A stretch of 64,000 bases of DNA from a virus: IMG/VR virus record IMGVR_UViG_3300018080_000121, positions 57,293 through 121,292 of that record; one strand, given 5' to 3'. Numbering within the stretch: position 1 is the first letter of the stretch; each line of letters starts with the position of its first letter. The notes below the pieces were generated by a model, which was not told the DNA's origin, searched no databases, and was given only the letters and a program-made list of their open reading frames with translations. Of this stretch, positions 35,693-42,497 are shown in pieces. Both the position numbers and the translations under genes were made by a program.

Positions 35693-36688
35693 ATGATTAA
35701 GGAAATCAAAACAAGTAAATATAGGATTTCATTTAACACAGAAACCGGGGAAGAAGAATTGGAAGGGATTAATGGAAACGACGATCCCTTTTCTCTGGAA
35801 TTTCCGAGTATGCTGGACATTGGAATTATGGGTAGCTGTCCGAATAAATGTAAGATGTGTTACCAAGGAGATAAGGTGGAGCCACATATGACTCTGGATC
35901 TGTTCAAACAAATCATTGACGAAGCAAAAGATGGTACATGTCAATGTGCGTTGGGTGGTCGTGGAGATCCAAATCTTCATCCGCAATTCGAGGAGATCAT
36001 TAAATACGCATGTGAAAATGGTGTGATTCCAAACTACACTACCAGCGGTAATGGTCTTACAGATGAACAAATAGAATCATCCAAAAAGTATTGCGGAGCT
36101 GTTGCTGTTAGCGACTATGGAAAGGAGTTCACATTCTCAGCTTTAAACAGACTGATGGATGCAGAAGTCAAAACAAATATTCATCTAGTCTTTTCTGCGC
36201 CAAACTTCATGAAGTCGATAGCCATTTTAGATGGTCAAGATGCATGGAGTGGTCGTGTCAATATAGAGAAGTTAAATGCTGTGATATTTCTCTTGTTTAA
36301 GCCACAAGGTCGTGGTAGAGATTTGGAGAAATGGATTCCAACTGATCTCATGCTGGAATTATTCAGCTATGGAATTGCACTTCCAAAAACGAAATTTAAA
36401 GTTGGGATGGATAGCTGCTTAGTAAACCATATCATGAGGTTTAGAAAACTCAACAAGTTGGAACAGGAGTACGTTGACACTTGTGAGGGTGCAAGGATGA
36501 GTTGTTACATTACACCAGATGGGAGACTTGTTCCTTGTTCATTTGGAAACCATGATGAATATGGAAGTGATATTAAACATCACGGAATAAGGAGAGTATG
36601 GAATGACGGACTTGCATTCAAAGGATTCAGAAAGACTCTTAGATCAAGACCAAATCAATGCCCTTTTGAAACGGACGGTTGGCGTTAG
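35693..36688 (+). CDS. radical SAM enzyme with SPASM-like C-terminus (331 aa)
   Basis: The cluster motif C-x3-C-x2-C is SCPNKCKMCYQGD (about residues 45-55), followed by the substrate-side motif LGGRGDPNLHPQF in place of GGE. The C-terminal 90 residues carry MSCYITPDGRLVPCSFG and a final CPFE, an auxiliary-cluster (SPASM) pattern typical of peptide- or protein-modifying enzymes. It starts after AAAGGATAAGG. Four DFVTNSSS genes follow it directly. It lacks the short length and C-x14-C-x2-C variant often found in QueE, so it is not called as such. Confidence 0.85.
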   Translation: MIKEIKTSKYRISFNTETGEEELEGINGNDDPFSLEFPSMLDIGIMGSCPNKCKMCYQGDKVEPHMTLDLFKQIIDEAKDGTCQCALGGRGDPNLHPQFEEIIKYACENGVIPNYTTSGNGLTDEQIESSKKYCGAVAVSDYGKEFTFSALNRLMDAEVKTNIHLVFSAPNFMKSIAILDGQDAWSGRVNIEKLNAVIFLLFKPQGRGRDLEKWIPTDLMLELFSYGIALPKTKFKVGMDSCLVNHIMRFRKLNKLEQEYVDTCEGARMSCYITPDGRLVPCSFGNHDEYGSDIKHHGIRRVWNDGLAFKGFRKTLRSRPNQCPFETDGWR

Positions 36689-36875
36689 AGCAATTGGTCA
36701 TGGGTTGATTGGTCTTGGAAAAGGATTAGCTTCCCTTGGTATTTGCGCAGTAGCACTATATGTCATCAAATATCATTATGAAGATATAAGTCTATTTTGG
36801 ACAGCGGTGATGGGAGGTGGTCTTATCGCGGGCATTTGGAAGTTTGATTGGGATTGGAATGGAGGGATATTTTAA
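36603..36875 (+). CDS. small membrane protein, 90 aa
   Basis: Overlaps the radical SAM gene by 86 bases, with AAGGAG upstream of ATG 36603. After a charged N-terminus there are two hydrophobic stretches (GLASLGICAVALYVI and FWTAVMGGGLIAGIW). The long overlap makes the start uncertain, but the hydrophobic pattern is coherent. No function is assigned. Confidence 0.5.
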   Translation: MTDLHSKDSERLLDQDQINALLKRTVGVRAIGHGLIGLGKGLASLGICAVALYVIKYHYEDISLFWTAVMGGGLIAGIWKFDWDWNGGIF

Positions 36876-36887
36876 AAGGAAAGAAAA

Positions 36888-37166
36888 ATGAAGAAAAAAC
36901 TAGACTTTGTTACCAACAGTTCGTCATCCAGTTTCGTAATAAGTTTATGTGATCTATCTCCAGTCCAGCAATTTGCTATCATGAATTATAAAGATTTTTG
37001 TGAATGTTTGGGTTGGGATGATTTCTATATGGCTGGCGACGACAACTGGAACATCGTATCTGGCGTATCCGAAATAAAGGGTACTACTTTCATGGACAAT
37101 TTTGATATGTACCAGTTCTTCGAGAGACTTGGAATTGACATGGAGAAAGTGAGGTGGAGTTCATGA
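36888..37166 (+). CDS. DFVTNSSS-motif protein 4 (92 aa)
   Basis: Begins MKKKLDFVTNSSSSSFVISL. The rest is acidic and aromatic (CECLGWDDFYMAGDDNW) with no known domain. AAAGGAAAG precedes the ATG. First of four consecutive family genes; it overlaps the next by 4 bases. Confidence 0.75.
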   Translation: MKKKLDFVTNSSSSSFVISLCDLSPVQQFAIMNYKDFCECLGWDDFYMAGDDNWNIVSGVSEIKGTTFMDNFDMYQFFERLGIDMEKVRWSS

Positions 37167-37531
37167 GAAAGAGATTAGACTTTGTTACCAACAGCTCAAC
37201 TTGTAGTTTTCTAATCGTTGGATGGGAGTTGCATAAAAGTCAACTTCCGGACAAATATAAAGACGAAGATGGTTACTTCGATTGGGAACGGACAATGGAT
37301 GACCAGGAGAGATTACATATTGAGGTTATGTTAGGTCGTGAGATGGGCGCCAAAGATGACGACCATATGATTGTTGGTGTTGACTGGGGTGGTGGAGATA
37401 TTGAAGATGATACCAAAGAAATCGCTATGAAAGATCTCCTTGAAGTCCAAAACAATGGTGAAATCAGAGAACTTTTTGGGATTCCAAACGGCGTAGATGC
37501 GTCTGTATTTTTCGGAATAAGGATGTGTTAA
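37163..37531 (+). CDS. DFVTNSSS-motif protein 5 (122 aa)
   Basis: Begins MRKRLDFVTNSSTCSFLI, the one member whose third motif serine is threonine, with cysteine after it. GAGGTGGAG precedes ATG 37163. The body is acidic (DDDHMIVGVDWGGGDIEDD). No domain is recognised. It overlaps the previous gene and ends 1 base before the next member. Confidence 0.72.
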   Translation: MRKRLDFVTNSSTCSFLIVGWELHKSQLPDKYKDEDGYFDWERTMDDQERLHIEVMLGREMGAKDDDHMIVGVDWGGGDIEDDTKEIAMKDLLEVQNNGEIRELFGIPNGVDASVFFGIRMC

Positions 37532-37532
37532 C

Positions 37533-38084
37533 ATGAAACGAAAAGCCGATTTCGTAACTAATAGTTCGAGTACATCATTTACATTTATATTCAAAGGAAC
37601 TGATAAGAAACATCTCTTTGATCTTCTCCTAGCCAGAAAACAACTATTTGATCTACATTACGAGTCTGAGTGGGATGATGAAGGAACAGTTCATGAATGC
37701 ACCGTAGAGGATGTGATTGCTGCACTTGACAAGTTCTTGAGTGGCAGACTCTCCAGTCTGGACTTTAGTGGAAAGGTTGAATATATCAATGACCTTCTAG
37801 CTAGGAGGACTGCAGATATTCGATCTTGGGAAGAAATGTATGAGGATGATGTGGAGGATTGGGAGCAGAAGTGGATTACTGATAGTATCTCTGAGATAAA
37901 ACAAATCATCGGATTAATTAAGGGCGCTAAAGATCGAGGTCTTCTCTCAGTCGTTCAAATGGGTTTTGGAGATAACCACGGCGAAGTTTGGGGCGATGGA
38001 CTCGGAGTCGTAATGGATTATAAAGGAAGGAGGATATTTGTGAATGACGACGATCTCGTCATATTTACAGAACAAAATAGGTGA
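37533..38084 (+). CDS. DFVTNSSS-motif protein 6 (183 aa)
   Basis: Begins MKRKADFVTNSSSTSFTF. The remainder is mostly helical and acidic, with Trp-rich DVEDWEQKWITDSI and a C-terminal beta segment (GVVMDYKGRRIFVND). AAGGA lies upstream. One of four tandem family genes whose C-terminal parts do not obviously resemble one another. Confidence 0.75.
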   Translation: MKRKADFVTNSSSTSFTFIFKGTDKKHLFDLLLARKQLFDLHYESEWDDEGTVHECTVEDVIAALDKFLSGRLSSLDFSGKVEYINDLLARRTADIRSWEEMYEDDVEDWEQKWITDSISEIKQIIGLIKGAKDRGLLSVVQMGFGDNHGEVWGDGLGVVMDYKGRRIFVNDDDLVIFTEQNR

Positions 38085-38087
38085 TTC

Positions 38088-38453
38088 ATGAAAAAGAAAG
38101 CAGATTTCGTAACTAATAGTTCCTCAGCGTCATTTGTGATGATCTTGCAAGCTACAAATGAGAATATTGATGTTGAGGACTTTCGAAAGAACTTTAACGA
38201 GTACTTAGAACACTATATGAAAGAAACTACGTACTCAAGAGAAGGTAAGAACAACATGCACTTTTGGGAAGCACTCCAGGTTCATGCTGGAGCCGTTCCA
38301 GGTGTTTTCAAGGTGTTAGATGGTACGTCAATGTACAATTGTCAAGATGACATTCCAAGGTACATGAGAGATATGTTAGTGAGACATCACATTGGCGGAT
38401 TTTTGGATTACGGGTTTAAACTAATTGACTTTTCAGTCGAACGAGACAGTTAA
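38088..38453 (+). CDS. DFVTNSSS-motif protein 7 (121 aa)
   Basis: Begins MKKKADFVTNSSSASFVM, with ATG 38088 directly after the previous stop and only a weak ribosome site, so translation is likely coupled. The body contains HFWEALQVHAGAVPGVFK and ends in a charged strand. No domain is recognised. Confidence 0.72.
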   Translation: MKKKADFVTNSSSASFVMILQATNENIDVEDFRKNFNEYLEHYMKETTYSREGKNNMHFWEALQVHAGAVPGVFKVLDGTSMYNCQDDIPRYMRDMLVRHHIGGFLDYGFKLIDFSVERDS

Positions 38454-38464
38454 AGGAGGAGAAA

Positions 38465-39226
38465 ATGGCGAACAAAAAACCCGCGCTACATGAAGTACTG
38501 GCTGTTGTTGGTGACCTCAAGGGAGCCAAGGATAAAATTAAGATTGAAACTGAGAACACATTCAGAAAGAATGTTTCTCTTTTCCAAGGATCTTCCAGAC
38601 GACTCGAAATGTTCGAGGACTCCAGAAAACAGGAGGAAATGTCTGAGTCCAAATCTCTTACCACTACGGTAATGGAGAAGCTGACTTACATGAAGAAATC
38701 CTTCATTAAGTTCTGGGACGCCAAGGTCCAGAAAGAAGGAACTGCACAGTTGGCGCAAGCTGACATTGTTGTTGATGGGGAAACCCTAGCAACAAATATT
38801 CCTGTGTATTTTCTTTTGGAACTCGAGACGGAGTTGAAAGAACTGAGACGAGTTCTTGATGCTATTCCTACTCTGGCTCAGGGACCTACCTGGATCGAGG
38901 ATCCTACGGAACGAGCTGGGGTTTATAAAGCTCAGGATTCTACCATCACAATGAAGACTGAAAAGAGATATCAGCACAATGTGATGGTACCTGCTACCGA
39001 ACATCACCCTGCTCAGGTCCGCGAATGGACTGAGGATGTTCCTGTTGGTCGTTATGTGGCTGACCAGTGGAGTGGAATGATGTCTTCTGCTGAGAAATCT
39101 GCATTGATCGCAAGACTTGACAAACTATACCGCGCTGTTAAGAAAGCGAGACAGCGAGCAAATACCCAAGAAGTTGTCAAGGGGAACATTGGAGCAGTCT
39201 TGTTCAAATACATTCTGGGTGAATAG
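38465..39226 (+). CDS. hypothetical helical protein, 253 aa, probably abundant
   Basis: The sequence is almost entirely helical and highly charged, with no membrane segment. It includes FLLELETELKELRRVLDAI and a C-terminal SALIARLDKLYRAVKKAR. AAAGGAGGAG precedes the ATG, and codons lean to C/G endings compared with the DFVTNSSS genes upstream, suggesting strong expression. No family is recognised. Confidence 0.65.
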   Translation: MANKKPALHEVLAVVGDLKGAKDKIKIETENTFRKNVSLFQGSSRRLEMFEDSRKQEEMSESKSLTTTVMEKLTYMKKSFIKFWDAKVQKEGTAQLAQADIVVDGETLATNIPVYFLLELETELKELRRVLDAIPTLAQGPTWIEDPTERAGVYKAQDSTITMKTEKRYQHNVMVPATEHHPAQVREWTEDVPVGRYVADQWSGMMSSAEKSALIARLDKLYRAVKKARQRANTQEVVKGNIGAVLFKYILGE

Positions 39227-39240
39227 AAAGGAGATAGAAC

Positions 39241-39375
39241 ATGGGATTCTTTGAAGCGATTTGGTGGATCATCAAGAGCTTTGTAACATTCAATACGGAT
39301 CTTTATTCCGACGAGCTCATTCGTCGAGCCAACATCAGGTTTGAGAAAGAGCAGAGAATGAAGGGTTACAGATAA
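39241..39375 (+). CDS. small protein, 44 aa
   Basis: AAAGGAG is well placed before the ATG. The N-terminus is hydrophobic-aromatic (MGFFEAIWWIIKSFV), the C-terminus basic (RRANIRFEKEQRMKGYR), so membrane-surface association is possible. It is the last gene before the structured non-coding region. Confidence 0.55.
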   Translation: MGFFEAIWWIIKSFVTFNTDLYSDELIRRANIRFEKEQRMKGYR

Positions 39376-39393
39376 AGTCGTGAAACCATTTTT

Positions 39394-39690
39394 ACAGGTT
39401 AGAACATATTATAAATGGAAGAGTTTATAATCGACTAACCTGTAGAGGAGAACACTTATGAAATAACAGTTTAACATTGCTGGTTAAGCTTATACTTATA
39501 CTTATCATCTACGCGGCATGAGGCTCACATTAAATATGATAAATACTCAGAGAAGGGGGTTATAAAAATTAGATGAAACCCCCGGAGAGTTTATAAACGG
39601 GCCCTTGAGCAGCCGCTTATACTTATCTTATTGCACCAGCCAAACTTATCACGCATTCAACTGTTGACACATGGTGCTGTGACTCAAACA
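39394..39690 (+). ncRNA. structured non-coding region upstream of the permuted tRNA
   Basis: No plausible gene lies here, but several helices do. The first is a long hairpin at 39394-39443 (nine plus eight pairs). GCGGC 39513-39517 can pair with GCCGC 39612-39616. That pairing encloses GGGGGTT/AACCCCC at 39555-39583. GCACCA 39633-39638 can pair with TGGTGC 39672-39677. A near-repeat GCTTATACTTAT occurs twice (near 39487 and 39614). The region ends where the 3' half of a tRNA begins. It may be a ribozyme or processing domain for that tRNA; a group I-type core was looked for but could not be traced. Confidence 0.45.
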
Positions 39691-39694
39691 ATTT

Positions 39695-39793
39695 ACCTCG
39701 GTTGTCGGTTCAAGTCCGACCTGGGCGGCCATAATAGTATCAAAATGTTGGTATTATTATGAACGCCCAGTACCTCAATGGAAGAGGAGAGGT
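39695..39793 (+). tRNA. candidate circularly permuted tRNA gene (3' half before 5' half)
   Basis: The upstream segment 39695-39731 reads as anticodon-stem 3' strand ACCTC, GGTT, T-arm GTCGG-TTCAAGT-CCGAC, acceptor CTGGGCG, G73 and an encoded CCA. The downstream segment 39764-39793 reads as acceptor CGCCCAG, TA, D-arm CCTC-AATGGAA-GAGG, A and anticodon-stem GAGGT. Joined 5'-to-3' they give a 7-pair acceptor stem, 4-pair D stem, 5-pair anticodon stem and 5-pair T stem without mismatch. The 32-base spacer forms a hairpin continuing the acceptor helix. The anticodon loop spans the junction, so the anticodon is not determined; no simple joining gives a U at position 33. Alternatives are two tRNA remnants or an unusual intron arrangement. 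Confidence 0.62.
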
Positions 39794-39911
39794 CAGTGTC
39801 CTACTGAAGTCCAGTATTCATAGATGCGATAGTTGGGTGGATATTCGGGTGTTCGCACCCACTTGCATTATATGCTTGAAACATATAAATGGATGATGAA
39901 TATAAACGACA
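39794..39911 (+). ncRNA. structured segment downstream of the permuted tRNA halves
   Basis: Contains TCAGT/ACTGA around GTCCT at once after the tRNA 5' half. A UUCG-tetraloop hairpin GGGTG-TTCG-CACCC follows near 39848. A seven-pair hairpin TTATATG/CATATAA lies near 39868. No gene is supported on either strand. It is likely part of the same transcript as the tRNA halves and ends at the terminator at 39912. Confidence 0.4.
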
Positions 39912-39948
39912 GGGGGAGTAGAGAAGGTGATCTCTACTCCCCCATTTT
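39912..39948 (+). terminator. intrinsic terminator of the non-coding RNA region
   Basis: A thirteen base-pair perfect stem (GGGGGAGTAGAGA with TCTCTACTCCCCC), six-base loop, then ATTTT. This is a canonical rho-independent terminator and marks the end of the tRNA-containing transcript, 18 bases before the next gene. Confidence 0.85.
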
Positions 39949-39965
39949 CCGTCGGAGGGAATCTT

Positions 39966-40340
39966 ATGGAAGAAGAATACCACCATATCATTGGTGTTAG
40001 AACTGTACGCGCTGATAGCGGAAGACCAAAGTTATCATGCGACTTTGTAATCACAATTACGCCAGACCAAATTACTAAATCCCGCCTTGCTGAATCAATG
40101 TACAAAAACAAGTTATGGAAAACCACTTACCGAGAAGCGATTGAAGCGGTGGGTTTACAAGAGTTGGATGCTGCACTTTGGGCTTCCAAAATCAGAGCCA
40201 GTTCAAATATGATGACAATTCACAAATTTGTAACAAACTTTGAAATGACTAGAGAGGATTTTGATATCTTTGTACAAGCTGCGAATGTGTCAGATGGAAC
40301 TCTTAAGAAACTCATGGATGGAAAGATTGGAGGTGGTTAA
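39966..40340 (+). CDS. hypothetical protein, 124 aa
   Basis: GGAGGG precedes ATG 39966; a longer in-frame extension would run into the terminator and is rejected. The sequence is a soluble alpha/beta protein with a helical C-terminus (FDIFVQAANVSDGTLKKLM) that looks like a small helix-turn-helix, although not a recognised one. No function is assigned. Confidence 0.6.
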   Translation: MEEEYHHIIGVRTVRADSGRPKLSCDFVITITPDQITKSRLAESMYKNKLWKTTYREAIEAVGLQELDAALWASKIRASSNMMTIHKFVTNFEMTREDFDIFVQAANVSDGTLKKLMDGKIGGG

Positions 40341-40342
40341 AG

Positions 40343-40597
40343 ATGTGGGGTAGAATAACAACTGAATGTCCTGAATGTAGCGAGGAAGCTTCAGATATCT
40401 ATAGAGTGGGTGATTGTAAATATATTGTATGTACTCATTGTGGCTTAGTGATATATGCTGAGGAAACATACATAGTTCGTAATGCCTTACATCTCGATAG
40501 ACTAAAAGGACTTACACCAGATAACATTACACTTAACGACTTTGAGACAGTTTCTGAAGGAACAAGTGGATCAATCTTTATCGGACAAGAATGTTAG
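40343..40597 (+). CDS. zinc-ribbon protein, 84 aa
   Basis: Two cysteine pairs (CPEC and CTHCG, 23 residues apart) form a TFIIB/RPB9-like zinc ribbon. The rest is short and acidic. The gene at 41640 encodes a similar ribbon. Such small ribbons occur in transcription-related and unknown phage proteins. GGAGGTGG precedes the ATG. Confidence 0.7.
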   Translation: MWGRITTECPECSEEASDIYRVGDCKYIVCTHCGLVIYAEETYIVRNALHLDRLKGLTPDNITLNDFETVSEGTSGSIFIGQEC

Positions 40598-40608
40598 GGG
40601 AGGGAAGG

Positions 40609-41016
40609 ATGAAAAGGAAAGCTGATTTTGTTACAAACTCAAGTAGTACTTCTTTTATTGCGATGGGGGTTGAATTTAATATCCCTGACGAAATGAAACA
40701 AACTGCGTTTGACAGAGCAGTTGCGTGGCATAAAGAAAAGGGATATAGCTTTGACTATAAGTCTGTAGATGAACTCTTTGAATCTGATTACGAAGGAATT
40801 GAAGCAGTTAGGTCGATGCTCGAAGAGTTGGGTCTTGAATGTGATTCCGACCCGTATGGTGATAGGGAATTGTTCGTAGGAATGCACCCGCAAAAAATGA
40901 ATGATGACGAAACACTACGTGAATTCAAACAACGAATTCTTGATCTTCTTAACCAGTTTGGAAAATTTACAATGGAGGACATTGGTTGGTTGGAAGATTG
41001 TAGATGGGATGGATAA
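40609..41016 (+). CDS. DFVTNSSS-motif protein 8 (135 aa)
   Basis: Begins MKRKADFVTNSSSTSFIAM; AGGGAAGG precedes ATG 40609, and the conserved N-terminus rules out the longer in-frame start at 40591. The body is acidic with helices (AFDRAVAWHKEKGYSFDY). No domain is recognised. It stands alone, about 2.2 kb from the four tandem members. Confidence 0.75.
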   Translation: MKRKADFVTNSSSTSFIAMGVEFNIPDEMKQTAFDRAVAWHKEKGYSFDYKSVDELFESDYEGIEAVRSMLEELGLECDSDPYGDRELFVGMHPQKMNDDETLREFKQRILDLLNQFGKFTMEDIGWLEDCRWDG

Positions 41017-41028
41017 AAGGAGAATAGC

Positions 41029-41640
41029 ATGGAACCAGTAGTATTAAATATCGCAGCTGGAAAAATGGACCCGTTGGGATTGAAGTCGCCCCCAGCCCAC
41101 TATGTGGTAAATCTTGACACGATGTATTATAGAGCATCTTCTCCAGAAGATGTTGAAAGTATCTACAGTTTATGGATACGTCAAGTTCCACATATTGACA
41201 GGAAAAAGATAGTACATTGTAATGAGGATGCGTTCAGGTTTATGGAACGAACTAAACTTCAATTTGACGTCATTACTTGCTATCGATTTCTTGAACATGT
41301 GAGTTTTACACAAGTTCCATATTTCATCTATCTTATGTCGACATGTCTTAAGATAGGCGGAATTGTGGACATCATTGTTCCGAATTATACAACGTTGGCG
41401 AGAATGGTTATTAATGAGGTACCTGGTGGTCCGAATTTTGAAGCGGACAACATATTACTGACTACCGAGTTACTCAATGAGCCCGGATGTCCTCATGCGT
41501 CAATATGGACAGCCCTTCGAGCAAAATATTTCTTCCATCTCGAGGGGAGATTTGAAGTAATCAATGAGACAATTACAGAGAGTTTCGAATATGATGGACG
41601 AGATATCTATCTCAGATTTCAAGCGAGGAGGATTCGATAA
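41029..41640 (+). CDS. class I SAM-dependent methyltransferase-like protein, 203 aa
   Basis: The Rossmann methyltransferase motifs are recognisable: VVLNIAAGK (motif I), NLDTMYY (acidic end of strand 2), FDVITCYRFLEHV (motif IV) and LKIGGIVDIIVPN (post IV). Length and layout fit small-molecule or RNA/DNA methyltransferases of the Methyltransf_11 type. Substrate cannot be read. AAAGGAG precedes the ATG. The next gene starts inside its stop codon. Confidence 0.75.
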   Translation: MEPVVLNIAAGKMDPLGLKSPPAHYVVNLDTMYYRASSPEDVESIYSLWIRQVPHIDRKKIVHCNEDAFRFMERTKLQFDVITCYRFLEHVSFTQVPYFIYLMSTCLKIGGIVDIIVPNYTTLARMVINEVPGGPNFEADNILLTTELLNEPGCPHASIWTALRAKYFFHLEGRFEVINETITESFEYDGRDIYLRFQARRIR

Positions 41641-41840
41641 TGGAACAATCACATTGGATTATCGATCCCACTTGCAGTAGATGTAATGGAATGGCGGAAC
41701 GAGTATATGTAAGTCCAACGAAAAGAACAATTACCTGCTTCGACTGTGGGTTAGTTAGAGTTGAAGAATTGCGGACGTGGGAATGCACATTAGAATACTT
41801 TCCTGAAGGGAGTTCAAATGGCGAAAAAGAAGCAGCCTAA
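41640..41840 (+). CDS. zinc-ribbon protein, 66 aa
   Basis: Cysteine pairs CSRC and CFDCG form one zinc ribbon, similar in layout to the protein at 40343 (both have a Tyr/Ile strand between the pairs and an acidic tail). The start overlaps the methyltransferase stop (TAATG) with AGGAGG upstream. Its end overlaps the next gene by 23 bases. Confidence 0.65.
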   Translation: MEQSHWIIDPTCSRCNGMAERVYVSPTKRTITCFDCGLVRVEELRTWECTLEYFPEGSSNGEKEAA

Positions 41841-42144
41841 GAAGCAAGGCGTTTGTAAACGTTGTGGAGCAGATATACGAAACACAAATCGACTGGTATT
41901 CTGTTCAGATAGATGCTCCCAAATTTGGTTTCGTGACAACCACAAAAAGGAAAGAAATAAATACAAAAAGAAAAACTATATGGACTTTAAAAATGGGAAA
42001 TCATGGGTTGCATGCAAATGTCCCAAGTGTGAAAAGATTCATAAGGTTAAAATGAAGTGGATCGGAAATGGAATGCCGAGAAAATTCTGTAAGAAGTGCA
42101 TTACACATCTTGGTCAGATTTACAGCGGAGCGATTGCTGCATAG
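41818..42144 (+). CDS. double zinc-finger protein, 108 aa
   Basis: Two cysteine quartets: CKRCG with FCSDRC, and CKCPKC with FCKKC, joined by a basic region (KKERNKYKKKNY). The first half resembles the DUF2116/zf-treble-clef type seen in translation or nuclease proteins; the basic linker suggests nucleic-acid binding. AAGGGAG precedes the ATG. A structured intergenic region follows. Confidence 0.65.
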   Translation: MAKKKQPKKQGVCKRCGADIRNTNRLVFCSDRCSQIWFRDNHKKERNKYKKKNYMDFKNGKSWVACKCPKCEKIHKVKMKWIGNGMPRKFCKKCITHLGQIYSGAIAA

Positions 42145-42149
42145 GTTAG

Positions 42150-42335
42150 CTGGGATCCTACCTGTACACGGCCTCTGCAGGTAGGTTGCATGGGGGTTTC
42201 ATGCCACGTCTGCTAGCTATGCGTGAGTCACAGATAGTCCCGTGCGTAAAGTTGTTTTGCTACTGTGACGTCCTTTGGGAAAGATGCTCGGGGGTCTAAT
42301 CCTTTAACAATAGCTAGTAACCCCCAACTTCTTAT
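42150..42335 (+). ncRNA. candidate structured RNA, about 185 nt
   Basis: A non-coding gap with strong base pairing. It contains CCTACCTG/CAGGTAGG (8 pairs), GCATG/CATGC (5), an outer pairing of TAGCT with AGCTA, GTCACAG/CTGTGAC (7), and a closing GGGGGT/ACCCCC hairpin near 42292-42331. Local G/C content exceeds that of the neighbouring coding DNA. No known RNA family is recognised and no tRNA cloverleaf could be drawn. It could be a free RNA or a leader of the next gene. Confidence 0.45.
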
Positions 42336-42349
42336 GAAAAGGAGTGAAT

Positions 42350-42496
42350 ATGTTTAAATGGTTAAAGAAATTGTTTAAGAAAAAACCATCTATATATGAT
42401 TCGCCAATGATGTGTCCAGATTGTGGTTGTGATATGTTGATGGTTGCAGATCCAGAAGTTCACTGGAAATGTATTGGTTGTAAGAGAGGATGGTAG
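42350..42496 (+). CDS. small zinc-ribbon protein, 48 aa
   Basis: AAAAGGAG precedes the ATG. A basic N-terminus (MFKWLKKLFKKK) is followed by CPDCGCDM and CIGCKRGW, one zinc ribbon. The amphipathic N-terminus may bind membrane or nucleic acid. It follows the candidate structured RNA. Confidence 0.6.
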   Translation: MFKWLKKLFKKKPSIYDSPMMCPDCGCDMLMVADPEVHWKCIGCKRGW

Positions 42497-42497
42497 A

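Noticed and set aside
12389-36688. Calling one of the radical SAM proteins QueE
   Set aside because: Both are longer (331 and 344 aa) than QueE, use C-x3-C-x2-C without the QueE insert, and have C-terminal extra cysteine clusters.
39394-39443. Reading the long hairpin at 39394-39443 as a separate tRNA
   Set aside because: It contains TGGAAGAG like a D loop, but no T arm or anticodon arm follows; it is one simple imperfect hairpin.
39695-39793. A permuted tmRNA instead of a tRNA
   Set aside because: A full four-pair D stem and a five-pair anticodon stem are present and the acceptor lacks the tmRNA-type G-U pair near its end.
39660-39840. Two ordinary neighbouring tRNA genes
   Set aside because: No matching 5' acceptor strand lies upstream of the first half and no T arm with a CTGGGCG acceptor follows the second, so neither half is part of a normal linear tRNA.
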